Positions 34,828 to 43,395 of a stretch of 64,000 nt of DNA are shown here, in pieces; position 1 is the first letter of the stretch, and each line of letters begins with the position of its first letter. The notes beneath the pieces are model-generated. The model did not search any database, was not told the origin of the DNA, and was given only the letters and a program-made list of their open reading frames with translations. The stretch comes from Bacteroidales bacterium (lineage in GTDB: Bacteria; Bacteroidota; Bacteroidia; Bacteroidales; UBA932). The stretch lies in NCBI GenBank assembly GCA_017555965.1, contig JAFZFH010000012.1:1-64000 (forward strand), read 5' to 3'. The translations under genes were made by a program, and so were the position numbers.

Positions 34828-35925
34828 TTACTTCGGCGCGAGGCGGTAGAGGACGACGGCTATGACCGTGAAGACGATGTTCGGCAGCCATAGGGCCAGA
34901 GCTGGCGAAAGCGTGTCTGTATAGACGAACATCTCACTGAACTTCATAAAGAGGATGTATGTAAAGGCCAGGGCAATACCCGCACCTATGTTCCATCCGA
35001 TTCCTCCTCTACGTTTCTTTGACGACAGGGCTACTCCCATGATGGTAAGGATGAAGGCTGAGAACGGAAGTGCGAAACGGTTGTTCTTCTGGATAAGCGA
35101 ATACTTGACGTTCGCGTCTCCTCTCATCTTCTGAAGTGCGATCAGGTCGTTGAGTTCAAAATAGTTGTAGGTCTCTACAGATTCCGGATTCCAGTAGAAG
35201 TCGTTTACCGAAAGCGCAAGAGTGGTATCAAGTTGCTTTCCGCTTCTGATTCTGTCTGTGAAGTCCTCGTTATAGTCTCTGATAAAGTACTTCTTGAGCT
35301 GCCATACCTTTCTTGTGGTGTCATACACTGCTGTCTCTGCAGTAATCTTGGACATCAGTCTGTTATCTTCGATTCTTTCAAGCGTGAAGCGGTAGGCGGT
35401 GTTGTTCCATGAACTGAACGACTCGGCAAATGCGAATTCACCTGGCGCGATCTGATAATGGACATTCCTGCCGACGTTCTTCGTCTTATCCTTGACGTAT
35501 CTGGTCTCGAAGGCTATTCGTTCCTTATTGGAGTCGGGTATGACGAACAGATTGAGTGTCAATGAGAAAATCGCGATAAGAGTGGCGGAGAATATGTATG
35601 GGACCATCATCCTGTGGAAACTTACTCCGCAGGACAGGATGGCGACAATCTCCGAGTCGGCGGCCATCTTGGATGTGAAGAAAATGACCGTAATGAAGAC
35701 GAACAGCGGACTGAACATGTTCATGAAGTACGGCACAAAGTTCACATAGTAGTCAAACACGATAGCTCGCAGCGGTGCTTCCTTCTCCACAAAGTTATCG
35801 ATCTTCTCGCTGATGTCAAAGATGATGACGATGCCGATGATCAGAAGCAGCGCCACGAAGAACGTGGTTATGAACTTTGTGACGATATATACGTCAAGTT
35901 TCTTCGGTCTGAGGTCGAACTCCAT
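34828..35925 (-). CDS. lptG: LPS export permease LptG-type protein
   Basis: This is a 365-residue YjgP/YjgQ-family inner-membrane protein, half of the LptB2FG transporter that pulls lipopolysaccharide from the inner membrane. It has TM helices near 14-40, 60-85, 100-125 and three more at 275-360, with a periplasmic beta-jellyroll between (about 130-270). It is the second LptF/G paralogue in the window; the other is fused to fmt 3 kb away. Which one is LptF and which LptG cannot be fixed by motif; I follow length and context. It starts 6 bp after tgt. Confidence 0.85.
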   Translation of the reverse strand: MEFDLRPKKLDVYIVTKFITTFFVALLLIIGIVIIFDISEKIDNFVEKEAPLRAIVFDYYVNFVPYFMNMFSPLFVFITVIFFTSKMAADSEIVAILSCGVSFHRMMVPYIFSATLIAIFSLTLNLFVIPDSNKERIAFETRYVKDKTKNVGRNVHYQIAPGEFAFAESFSSWNNTAYRFTLERIEDNRLMSKITAETAVYDTTRKVWQLKKYFIRDYNEDFTDRIRSGKQLDTTLALSVNDFYWNPESVETYNYFELNDLIALQKMRGDANVKYSLIQKNNRFALPFSAFILTIMGVALSSKKRRGGIGWNIGAGIALAFTYILFMKFSEMFVYTDTLSPALALWLPNIVFTVIAVVLYRLAPK

Positions 35926-35931
35926 CTCGAT

Positions 35932-37062
35932 TTAAAGTCTAGTGGTTATCCTGCGGACTGTCTCGTCCTTCCAGGCCTTGAAGTCTCCTGCCTTGATGTG
36001 CTTGCGTGCTTCGCGCACGAGGTCAAGGTAGAAGGCAAGGTTGTGCTCGCTCGCTATCTGACCTGCAAAGATTTCTCCAGCGACGAAAAGATGGCGGACA
36101 TATGCCTTTGAATATGCGTGGTCTACGAATGATGTACCCTTCGGATCGAGCGGAGAGAAGTCGTCCGCCCATTTCTTGTTCTTCATGTTCATGATTCCGT
36201 CCCATGTGAACAGCATTCCGTTACGGCCGTTACGGGTTGGCATCACGCAGTCGAACATATCCACTCCCCTTGCGATACCTTCTAGAAGGTTCGCCGGAGT
36301 TCCCACTCCCATCAGATAGCGAGGCTTGTCTTCAGGAAGAATAGGACATACGACTTCGAGCATCTCGTACATCTTTTCGGTCGGCTCGCCCACTGCAAGT
36401 CCTCCGATTGCGTAACCTTCTCTGTCGAGGGCAGCTGCATGATCTACTGCAGCACGGCGGAGGTCAGGATAGACACATCCCTGGATGATAGGGAAAAGTG
36501 CCTGCGAATATCCGTAGAGAGGCTCTGTCTCGTTGAAATGTTTATGACATCTCTCAAGCCATCTCTGAGTGAGGGCGAGAGACTTCTTTGCATAATCGTA
36601 TGTAGCATCTCCAGGGCAGCACTCATCGAAAGCCATGACAATGTCGGCTCCGATGATTCGCTGTGTATCCATGTTGTTTTCAGGAGTGAAGATGTGCTTT
36701 GAGCCGTCGATGTGTGAACGGAAGATACATCCGTCCTCAGTCAGCTTTCGGATCGGACTCAATGAAAAGACCTGGAATCCGCCGCTGTCAGTAAGGATAG
36801 GTCTGTCCCAAGACTCGAACTTATGGAGTCCTCCGGCAGCCTTGAGTACATCCAGACCGGGACGCAGATAAAGATGATATGTGTTTCCAAGGATGATTTC
36901 AGCCTTGATATCTTCCTTAAGGTCTCTGTGATAGATTCCCTTTACCGAACCTACGGTACCTACAGGCATGAAGATCGGTGTCTCGATCTGGCCGTGGTCT
37001 GTAGTGATAACTCCGCATCTTGCAGCGGAATTCGGATCATTATGTGTCTTTACGAATTTCAT
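35932..37062 (-). CDS. tgt: Queuine tRNA-ribosyltransferase lacking the zinc cysteines
   Basis: Tgt swaps guanine-34 of certain tRNAs for preQ1, the first tRNA-bound step to queuosine. The 376-residue TIM barrel has DSGGFQVFSL, the nucleophile D271 in DMFDCVMPTRN, and the FTWDGIMNMKNKKWADDFSPLDP segment. In the classical enzyme a CxCxxC zinc motif follows this segment. Here residues 309-314 read GTSFVD and no cysteine is present, while the histidine of the later EHNL segment is kept. The fold must be held without that zinc, or the site is rebuilt. The gene heads a two-gene unit with lptG. Confidence 0.92.
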   Translation of the reverse strand: MKFVKTHNDPNSAARCGVITTDHGQIETPIFMPVGTVGSVKGIYHRDLKEDIKAEIILGNTYHLYLRPGLDVLKAAGGLHKFESWDRPILTDSGGFQVFSLSPIRKLTEDGCIFRSHIDGSKHIFTPENNMDTQRIIGADIVMAFDECCPGDATYDYAKKSLALTQRWLERCHKHFNETEPLYGYSQALFPIIQGCVYPDLRRAAVDHAAALDREGYAIGGLAVGEPTEKMYEMLEVVCPILPEDKPRYLMGVGTPANLLEGIARGVDMFDCVMPTRNGRNGMLFTWDGIMNMKNKKWADDFSPLDPKGTSFVDHAYSKAYVRHLFVAGEIFAGQIASEHNLAFYLDLVREARKHIKAGDFKAWKDETVRRITTRL

Positions 37063-37080
37063 TCAAATCATTTTAACCCT

Positions 37081-37088
37081 CAAAGATA
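37081..37088 (-). promoter_or_regulatory. -7 box for tgt-lptG
   Basis: TATCTTTG on the minus strand lies 18 bp upstream of the tgt ATG. It sits 22 bp from the divergent box that serves the permease gene. Confidence 0.5.
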
Positions 37089-37110
37089 ACAACTTTTACT
37101 CAAAATCTCG

Positions 37111-37118
37111 TATCTTTG
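37111..37118 (+). promoter_or_regulatory. -7 box for the nucleoside permease gene
   Basis: TATCTTTG lies 41 bp upstream of the ATG. It is an exact mirror of the tgt box, so the two transcripts start back to back within about 40 bp. Confidence 0.5.
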
Positions 37119-37159
37119 TGTGATACACAGTAAACGGTAACATAAAAACAGAAATAATC

Positions 37160-38440
37160 ATGAATAAATCCATCAGAACAAGACTCATTGTCATGAACAT
37201 CCTCCAATGGGCTGTATGGGGTTCATACCTTACTTCCATGGGAAGCTATCTCGCATCTGTGGATCTTGCAACACGTATCGGCATCTTCTATTCGATGCAG
37301 GGTATCGTATCCATCTTCATGCCGACCCTCATGGGTATCGTTGCAGACAAATTCATTCCTGCTCAGAGGCTCCTCGGTCTCTGCCACGGTATCGCCGGAG
37401 CTGCAATGGCCGGAGCTGGTCTTTACGGAATGACAGCAGGAAGCGAAGTTTCTTTCGGCATCCTCTTCGGACTTTACACTCTCAGTGTTGCGTTCTACAT
37501 GCCGACAATCGCGCTTTCAAACTCAGTTGCTTTCAACATTCTTGAGAAGAACGGATTCGACACAGTGAAGGACTTCCCTCCTATCCGAGTGTTCGGAACA
37601 GTAGGATTCATCCTTGCAATGCTCTTTGTAAACTTCATGACAAACGGCGAGGGTGTACAGTATCAGCACTCTTACAACCAGTTCATCGTATCTGGTATCT
37701 GCGGTATCGCCATGCTTCTTTACTGCTTCACTCTCCCAGAGTGCCCTTGCAATCAGGAGGCAGGTGCAGGTCAGACTCTCGCTGAGCGCTTCGGCCTCAA
37801 CGCGTTCTCACTCTTCAAGGACAAGCAGATGGCGATCTTCTTCATCTTCTCAATGCTCCTCGGAGTGGCTCTTCAGATCACAAACGGCTTTGCAAACCCA
37901 TTCATTTCGCATTTCCAGGAGGTTCCCGCATTTGCAGACACATGGGGAGCACGCAATGCAAACGCCCTCATTTCGATCTCACAGATTTCAGAGACTCTCG
38001 GTATCCTTCTGATTCCTATTTCGATGAGACTCTTCGGAATCAAGAAGGTCATGCTCATCGCTATGTTTGCATGGGTTCTTCGTTTCGGACTCTTCGGTGC
38101 AGGTGACCCTGGCTCAGGTGTATGGATGCTCATTCTTTCAATGATCGTATACGGAGTTGCTTTCGACTTCTTCAACATCTCAGGTTCACTCTATGTAAAC
38201 ATGAGAACTACATCAAAGATCCAGAACAGTGCACAGGGCCTCTTCATGCTGATGACAAACGGCATCGGAGCTACAATCGGAACCCTCAGCGCACAGGTTG
38301 TCGTAAACCATTTCGTATATAACGCGGCTGAACCGAACTGGAGCGCAGCATGGTACACATTCGCAGCATATGCAGTCGTTGTGGCCGTTGTCTTCATGGT
38401 CCTCTTCAAGGAGCCTAAGACTGACGACAAGATCGCATAA
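37160..38440 (+). CDS. Nucleoside:H+ symporter (NupG/XapB-type MFS permease)
   Basis: The 426-residue inner-membrane protein has 12 hydrophobic segments. The family signature is at the start (RLIVMNILQWAVWGSYLTSMGSYL), and VADKFIPAQRLLGLCH is the inter-helix loop. LQITNGFANPFISHF is typical of the nucleoside:H+ symporter branch in Bacteroidetes. It should import purine or pyrimidine nucleosides, with the exact preference unknown. It is transcribed alone. Its divergent neighbour tgt is a base-exchange enzyme, which might hint at queuine/nucleoside salvage, but this is inference from proximity only. Confidence 0.85.
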   Translation: MNKSIRTRLIVMNILQWAVWGSYLTSMGSYLASVDLATRIGIFYSMQGIVSIFMPTLMGIVADKFIPAQRLLGLCHGIAGAAMAGAGLYGMTAGSEVSFGILFGLYTLSVAFYMPTIALSNSVAFNILEKNGFDTVKDFPPIRVFGTVGFILAMLFVNFMTNGEGVQYQHSYNQFIVSGICGIAMLLYCFTLPECPCNQEAGAGQTLAERFGLNAFSLFKDKQMAIFFIFSMLLGVALQITNGFANPFISHFQEVPAFADTWGARNANALISISQISETLGILLIPISMRLFGIKKVMLIAMFAWVLRFGLFGAGDPGSGVWMLILSMIVYGVAFDFFNISGSLYVNMRTTSKIQNSAQGLFMLMTNGIGATIGTLSAQVVVNHFVYNAAEPNWSAAWYTFAAYAVVVAVVFMVLFKEPKTDDKIA

Positions 38441-38457
38441 TACAGAATCGCATAAAG

Positions 38458-38492
38458 AAAAAAAGGGATGACTGATCGTCATCCCTTTTTTT
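38458..38492. terminator. Bidirectional terminator between permease and M3 peptidase genes
   Basis: The stem AAAAAAGGGATGAC/GTCATCCCTTTTTT with a TGATC loop carries A- and T-tracts on both sides and lies between convergent genes. Confidence 0.92.
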
Positions 38493-38510
38493 CTATATGC
38501 TTTGTCGGAT

Positions 38511-40598
38511 TTACTTTGTGAGACCGAGCTTCTCCATGAGAGCCTCAGGCTGTGGATCGTGTCCACGGAAGTTGCGGTAGATTACAGCCTCATCCTCAGT
38601 ACCACCCTTTGAAAGGATGTTCTTGCGGAACGATGCAGCAACCTCTGTATTGAAGATTCCCTGCTCCTTGAAGAGTGAGAATGCATCTGCCTCGAGAACC
38701 TCAGCCCACTTGTATGAGTAGTATCCTGCCGAGTATCCGCCTGAGAAGATGTGTGAGAATGAACCGGAGAATGCGGCACCCTCAACTGCAGGCATCACTG
38801 CGTATGGAGCAAGAACCTTAGACTCGAACTCTACAGTACCCTCTGAAGGAAGCTCTGTAAGAGAATGCCAAGCCATATCGAGGTAGCCGTAGTGAAGCTG
38901 ACGTACCTGCGCATAACCTGCGAGGTAGTTCTTTGCAGCAACGATCTTCTCGATAAGCTCTGCAGGGATAGGCTCACCTGTCTGGTAGTGCTTGGCGAAT
39001 GAGTTGAGATACTCTGGCTCGAACGCCCAGTTCTCCATGATCTGTGAAGGAAGCTCTACGAAGTCGCGGCTTACGCTTGTACCAGTGAGTGACGGATAAC
39101 GGCCCTCAGCGAAGATTCCGTGAAGTGCGTGACCGAACTCGTGGAGGAAAGTAGTGAGCTCATCGTGAGTGATGAGTGCAGGAGCGTCTGCTGTAGGCTT
39201 TGTGAAGTTACATACGATAGTGATGAAAGGTCTGTACTCCACACCGTCTCTGATGCTCTGATCGCGGAATGAAGTCATCCATGCACCGCCTCTCTTGCTT
39301 GCGCGTGGGAAGAAGTCTGCATAGAAGAGTGCGAGGTGGCTGCCATCAACATCCTTAACCTCATATACCTTCACATCCTCATGATATACAGGAACATTGT
39401 TGAGCTCTGTGAATGAAATGCCATAGAGACGTGTTGCAAGTCCGAACACTGCATCGATGCAGCTCTCAAGCTGGAAATAAGGCTTGAGTTCCTCTGCGCT
39501 GAGAGAGTACTCTGCCTGCTGATACTTCTCTGACCAGTAGCTGAAGTCCCAAGACTCGAGTCTGTTACCCTCGAAGCCGTTCTTCCTGGCGTAAGCGAAC
39601 ACATCAGCAACATCCTTCTTTGCAAACTCCATAGAAGGCTCGAGAAGGTTCATGATGAACTCGTTCACAGTAGCCTTGTCCTTTGCCATTCTCAACTCAA
39701 GAGCATAGTCAGCATAAGTCTCATAACCGAGAATGTTTGCAATCTTGATTCTGAGGTCAATGATCTTCTTTACGATCTCAGTGTTGTCGAACTCGCCACC
39801 GAGAGCTCTTGTGTTATAAGCTGTCCAGATGTCCTTGCGGAGTTCACGGTTCTCGCTGTACTTGAGGAACGGGCTGTAGCTTGGAGCATCAAGAGTGAAT
39901 GCCCAACCCTCAAGACCCTTCTCAGCAGCAGTCTCAGCAGCCATAGTTCTCACGAACTCAGGAAGACCTGCGAGATCAGCCTCATCAGTGATATGAAGGG
40001 TGTATGCGTTAGTCGCTGCAAGTACGTTCTTGCTGAACTGGAGAGTTGTGAGTGAAAGCTCCTCAGACCACTTGCTGTAAAGCTCCTTATCCTCATCAGA
40101 GAGGTTTGCACCACCACGTACGAATCCCTTGTAGTTATCCTCAAGAAGCGTCATCTGGTCCTGCTCAAGGCCAAGCTCGTTTCTCTTCTCATATACGGCC
40201 TTCACCTTCTCGAAAAGTACAGGATTGAGTGATACATACATTGAATACTCAGTAAGCATTGGAGAGATCTGCTCTGCAATCTCCTGGAGAGTATCGTTTG
40301 TATGTGCCTCCATCACTGCATAGAAGATACCGGCAACATTGTTGAGTGTACGTCCGGCATACTCCATAGCCTCGATTGTATTCTCAAATGTAGGCTCTTC
40401 CTCGTTTGCCACGATAGCATCGATCTCAGCCTTAGCCTCAGCTACAGCAGCCTCGAATGCAGGAAGATAGTGTTCATTTTCGATCTTGTCGAACTGCGGA
40501 GCTCCGAAAGGTGCAGAGGACTCCATAAGAAGCGGATTCTTCATATTGCATCCCATTGTAAGTGCAAGCGCAGCGCCTGCGATAAGTAATTTCTTCAT
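38511..40598 (-). CDS. dcp: M3-family oligopeptidase lipoprotein (Dcp type)
   Basis: The 695-residue zinc metallopeptidase has the thimet-oligopeptidase motif HEFGH (in TTFLHEFGHALHGIF), with the distal Glu a few turns later in SQIMENWAFEPEYL. It starts with a lipoprotein signal (C17 in LTMGC), so it works in the periplasm or at the outer membrane, trimming peptides; dipeptidyl carboxypeptidase is the closest named type. Domain order and length are normal for Bacteroidetes Dcp. It is a single-gene unit with its own -7 box. Confidence 0.9.
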   Translation of the reverse strand: MKKLLIAGAALALTMGCNMKNPLLMESSAPFGAPQFDKIENEHYLPAFEAAVAEAKAEIDAIVANEEEPTFENTIEAMEYAGRTLNNVAGIFYAVMEAHTNDTLQEIAEQISPMLTEYSMYVSLNPVLFEKVKAVYEKRNELGLEQDQMTLLEDNYKGFVRGGANLSDEDKELYSKWSEELSLTTLQFSKNVLAATNAYTLHITDEADLAGLPEFVRTMAAETAAEKGLEGWAFTLDAPSYSPFLKYSENRELRKDIWTAYNTRALGGEFDNTEIVKKIIDLRIKIANILGYETYADYALELRMAKDKATVNEFIMNLLEPSMEFAKKDVADVFAYARKNGFEGNRLESWDFSYWSEKYQQAEYSLSAEELKPYFQLESCIDAVFGLATRLYGISFTELNNVPVYHEDVKVYEVKDVDGSHLALFYADFFPRASKRGGAWMTSFRDQSIRDGVEYRPFITIVCNFTKPTADAPALITHDELTTFLHEFGHALHGIFAEGRYPSLTGTSVSRDFVELPSQIMENWAFEPEYLNSFAKHYQTGEPIPAELIEKIVAAKNYLAGYAQVRQLHYGYLDMAWHSLTELPSEGTVEFESKVLAPYAVMPAVEGAAFSGSFSHIFSGGYSAGYYSYKWAEVLEADAFSLFKEQGIFNTEVAASFRKNILSKGGTEDEAVIYRNFRGHDPQPEALMEKLGLTK

Positions 40599-40636
40599 AT
40601 TTATATACTGTTAATAATAAATTCCATACCGGGCCG

Positions 40637-40644
40637 CAAAGTTA
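40637..40644 (-). promoter_or_regulatory. -7 box for the M3 peptidase gene
   Basis: TAACTTTG on the minus strand lies 38 bp upstream of the ATG and just overlaps the stop of the zinc-finger gene. Confidence 0.45.
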
Positions 40645-41031
40645 GTCAAAGTTTTCTATTTTCGATATGGAATATATCCGGGTGCCTGTCATTATGTATC
40701 TGATATCAAAACAGCTGCATTCGTCGTGTTTTCCGCACTTTCGGAACGATGTCATAAAGGAGGGCATGAATCCCATAGAGGCCAGCGAAAGCATGTCTGC
40801 GGAATCAACATCCGCCTTTATCAGATTATCCAGAATCTCATAGTTCCGTGACAAGGCATTCATGACCCGCCTTTTGGAGGCCCTGCTCTTTCTTGCTTTG
40901 TCATTATAGTTCCTTGTCCTGCATTCATCACAACAGAACTTCTTGTCTGCGCGGCCATACCTGATCTGATCTCCACATTCCAGGCAGACAGGGATATGCC
41001 TCTCATACTTTTTATACACCATTGTCAACAT
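40642..41031 (-). CDS. Small zinc-finger protein of unknown function
   Basis: The roughly 130-residue protein has an N-terminal C4 zinc finger, CLECGDQIRYGRADKKFCCDEC, that reads into a basic helix (RNYNDKARKSRASKRR), as in nucleic-acid-binding zinc ribbons. A C-terminal Cys/His group (CGKHDECSCFD) may bind a second metal. I cannot assign a family beyond conserved Bacteroidales proteins of this form. I chose ATG 41031 (MLTMVYKK); a TTG at 41046 would add five residues, and ATG 41022 would remove three. A GATATTTG sequence about 10 bp upstream is a one-mismatch -7 box. Confidence 0.6.
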   Translation of the reverse strand: MLTMVYKKYERHIPVCLECGDQIRYGRADKKFCCDECRTRNYNDKARKSRASKRRVMNALSRNYEILDNLIKADVDSADMLSLASMGFMPSFMTSFRKCGKHDECSCFDIRYIMTGTRIYSISKIENFD

Positions 41032-41341
41032 CTTTTTATGCGGCAAATATCAGCAGGCAGCGATAATTCTCAAAGGGCTGAAGATCTGTTTTTCCGTTTC
41101 TTATCGAAGTTTTTTCTGTTTCTTATCATCATAATCAGTTCAAAATAAATTTTATCATCATAAAATAAAACCATGCATGCTAAAGAAAGTTGCAAGACAA
41201 TAAAAAACAGAAAAACATTTATTCGGACCGAACGAAAATTTGTGATTCATCGGTACATTCTGACTTACTTTGGGCCAACATATCAAATGCGCATAAGATG
41301 TGGGGTAGAAGTAATTAACAATCAAAAAGGAAGAGAATCTT
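41032..41341. other. AT-rich spacer with short direct repeats
   Basis: No gene is supported here. TTTTTC(C/T)GTTTCTTATC occurs at 41089-41105 and again at 41111-41127, 22 bp apart. TTATCATCATAA occurs at 41123-41134 and 41152-41163. Such helical-phase repeats could be operator sites for the ssb-fimbrillin unit or for the zinc-finger gene. An ORF that starts inside this region is out of frame with ssb and has no support. Confidence 0.4.
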
Positions 41342-41680
41342 ATGGATCACATCAACAAGATCGAACTGCAGGGCCGCATCGGCACTGTACGCACAAATTT
41401 TTTCGGAGACAATATGGTAGCGAATTTCTCATTGGTCACCGAATACCTTTACAAGACCCGGGATGGCGGAGCTGCAAACGAGACCACATGGCATCAGGTC
41501 ACAGCATGGGAAGGCAAGGACATGCCGGATCTCAGCACTCTGACAAAAGGAATGCAGGTAAATGTCACAGGACGACTGAGAACATTCAGGTACACCAATA
41601 CGGAAGGTGCGGAAAAGCAGCTTTATGAGGTTGTTGCAAACAAAGTACGCATCATCACTGAAGTTGATGAACGATCATAG
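41342..41680 (+). CDS. ssb: Single-stranded DNA-binding protein (short)
   Basis: The 112-residue OB-fold protein has the SSB pattern NKIELQGRIGTVRTN at the start, WHQVTAWEGK in the middle and GMQVNVTGRLRTFRY near the end. It binds ssDNA in replication or repair. It stops right after the OB fold and lacks the acidic C-terminal tail (DxxxF/DDxxPF) that full SSBs use to recruit partners, so it may be a specialised paralogue. It lies only 36 bp upstream of a fimbrillin-like lipoprotein gene, an unusual neighbour. Confidence 0.85.
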   Translation: MDHINKIELQGRIGTVRTNFFGDNMVANFSLVTEYLYKTRDGGAANETTWHQVTAWEGKDMPDLSTLTKGMQVNVTGRLRTFRYTNTEGAEKQLYEVVANKVRIITEVDERS

Positions 41681-41716
41681 CATTTCTTTATTATCCAATC
41701 TTACTTATTTATTCAA

Positions 41717-43285
41717 ATGAAAAGAATTCATTCTTTCGCGGCTTGCGCCGCAGCAATTATATGTCTCGGAGCATGCAACAAGAATCTGGCTCCGGCAGGA
41801 ACACCTGAAGTGTCTGAAGATTTCATAAAGGAATTCTCATTATCGCTGTCCAACGATGCCGTAAAATCGTCGGCAGCTGCAGCAGGAGAATCGGTGATTG
41901 AAGAAGCCACGGTATTTGTATATCAGAAGAACGGCTCGACAGACGAAGAAACCCTCTATCAGACTGTCCACACAAGAACCGGCGACATAAACATACCGCT
42001 CCTGTTCAACAACCTTACTGAATTCACGTACAGATTTGATGCATATGCAAACTTGGGAGAACTTTCCCAGAAGCCGGATGATATCCTGTTCAGCAATGAG
42101 GCTGCAGAAAGATTCCAGATGCATGGCACGCTTGAGGAAGTAAGTCAGGAAGATGTGGCACAGGCAACAGTACAGATGAAACGATATGCGGCACGTGTAA
42201 TCGTGAACAGCGTGAAGCTGAACTGGAAAAATGAGGTAAACGCATCTCAGGCATTCACACTCAAGCGTATCTGGCTTGCAAATACAGCGGAAGTCTCAGG
42301 TGGAAATGCCTCATACAATCTGGGCGGAGTCTGGTCATCAAGCCAGATGGATGGTTTTCTTATAAGCGAGGTGAACCAGGTAATCGGACATGGTGAAAAA
42401 TATGACATTCCACACTACCTGTACGGTTATGGAGCTGAGGGAAGTTCACTTGTGCTGGAATGTCAGTGGGCAGGAAGGACAATGTACTACCATGTGGACT
42501 GTCCTCTGTCAGCCAACAGCAGCACAATTTACAACTTCTCCATTCATCAGACAGGTTCAGATGAGCCATTGGGAGACATTACAGACGACGCATTGACAAG
42601 CGTGGGAGCTATTGAAGCAGCGGACTGGAGCAGCAGCTCATCAAACATCTGGCTAGGAGAGGAAAAATATCCCGGAACAAGCGAACTCCCGCCACATACA
42701 GCCATGATCCTCAGAACCAACAACCGTTTCTACACACCGGAAGAATGGATCGGAGTGGGCGCGGAGCAAAGCGAAGCTGTTGGAGTGGCAATCAGCGACG
42801 GTACCCATTCGCTTGTAGTACATCCGAAAAAAGGAAATGCAGTCTGGGACAGCACCCAAGGCGGCATCGAGAAGTTTGACGGCATGGTCCTGCAGGTTTC
42901 GGCTGCAGAAGCGGCAAGAGATTTTTCTGGAGAAAAGAACACGAAGACCTTGCTTGCCGCATACAATGCAGGAACACTGAATGACATATCTGCAGTCAGA
43001 ATAGCTGCAAACACAGTTTTTGCTAACGGAAAGACGGGCTATCTGCCGGCAGCCGGCGAACTCAAGCTGATTGAAGACAACTGGGGAAGCGAAGAAAGCG
43101 GCGATCAAGGTACGTTCTATCATTGTATGGCAGCCATAGGGGGTGACACAGATGTGGAATACGCCTGCAGCAGTACTTTGATGAGTTTAGTGAAATGCTG
43201 GTACTGGCATTCGGGCTACAGCAGCCTGAGCAGTACAAGCATCAACGATGAACACAACTTTCACATAGTATGTACACTGGATTAA
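41717..43285 (+). CDS. Fimbrillin-like (FimA/Mfa) lipoprotein with a C-terminal lectin/FISUMP-like domain
   Basis: The 522-residue lipoprotein (C20 in CLGAC) has the fimbrillin N-terminal domain: ESVIEEATVFVYQKNG, a QMKRYAARVIVNSVKL strand typical of FimA-type pilins, and SSTIYNFSIHQTGSD. Surface pilins of this type polymerise after protease cleavage and mediate adhesion. The last 200 residues are different: KTGYLPAAGELKLIEDNWG followed by a Ser/Tyr/Trp-rich end (CWYWHSGYSSLSSTS) resembling the C-type lectin-like FISUMP modules. It could be a tip adhesin or an anchoring subunit rather than a stalk pilin. No other fimbrial genes are nearby. Confidence 0.7.
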   Translation: MKRIHSFAACAAAIICLGACNKNLAPAGTPEVSEDFIKEFSLSLSNDAVKSSAAAAGESVIEEATVFVYQKNGSTDEETLYQTVHTRTGDINIPLLFNNLTEFTYRFDAYANLGELSQKPDDILFSNEAAERFQMHGTLEEVSQEDVAQATVQMKRYAARVIVNSVKLNWKNEVNASQAFTLKRIWLANTAEVSGGNASYNLGGVWSSSQMDGFLISEVNQVIGHGEKYDIPHYLYGYGAEGSSLVLECQWAGRTMYYHVDCPLSANSSTIYNFSIHQTGSDEPLGDITDDALTSVGAIEAADWSSSSSNIWLGEEKYPGTSELPPHTAMILRTNNRFYTPEEWIGVGAEQSEAVGVAISDGTHSLVVHPKKGNAVWDSTQGGIEKFDGMVLQVSAAEAARDFSGEKNTKTLLAAYNAGTLNDISAVRIAANTVFANGKTGYLPAAGELKLIEDNWGSEESGDQGTFYHCMAAIGGDTDVEYACSSTLMSLVKCWYWHSGYSSLSSTSINDEHNFHIVCTLD

Positions 43286-43329
43286 GATACTTGGCAGATA
43301 CCTGATGTATCAAAAGCGACACAATTTGT

Positions 43330-43361
43330 AAAGGGGCCTTCGTAAAGGAAGGCTCTTTTTT
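43330..43361 (+). terminator. Intrinsic terminator after the fimbrillin-like gene
   Basis: An 11-bp stem with two G-U pairs (AAAGGGGCCTT with AAGGCTCTTTT), loop CGTAAAGG, is followed by T-residues. It is 45 bp past the stop codon. Confidence 0.75.
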
Positions 43362-43364
43362 GTT

Positions 43365-43372
43365 TATATTTG
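43365..43372 (+). promoter_or_regulatory. -7 box for the polyferredoxin/aldo-keto reductase unit
   Basis: TATATTTG fits TAnnTTTG; the ATG is 23 bp downstream. It begins immediately after the preceding terminator. Confidence 0.5.
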
Positions 43373-43395
43373 CAATCCTATAAAATGTAAACCAC

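Noticed and set aside
41173..41628. A 151-codon ORF overlapping ssb in another frame
   Set aside because: The ssb frame has clear OB-fold motifs; the alternative has none and no start-site support.
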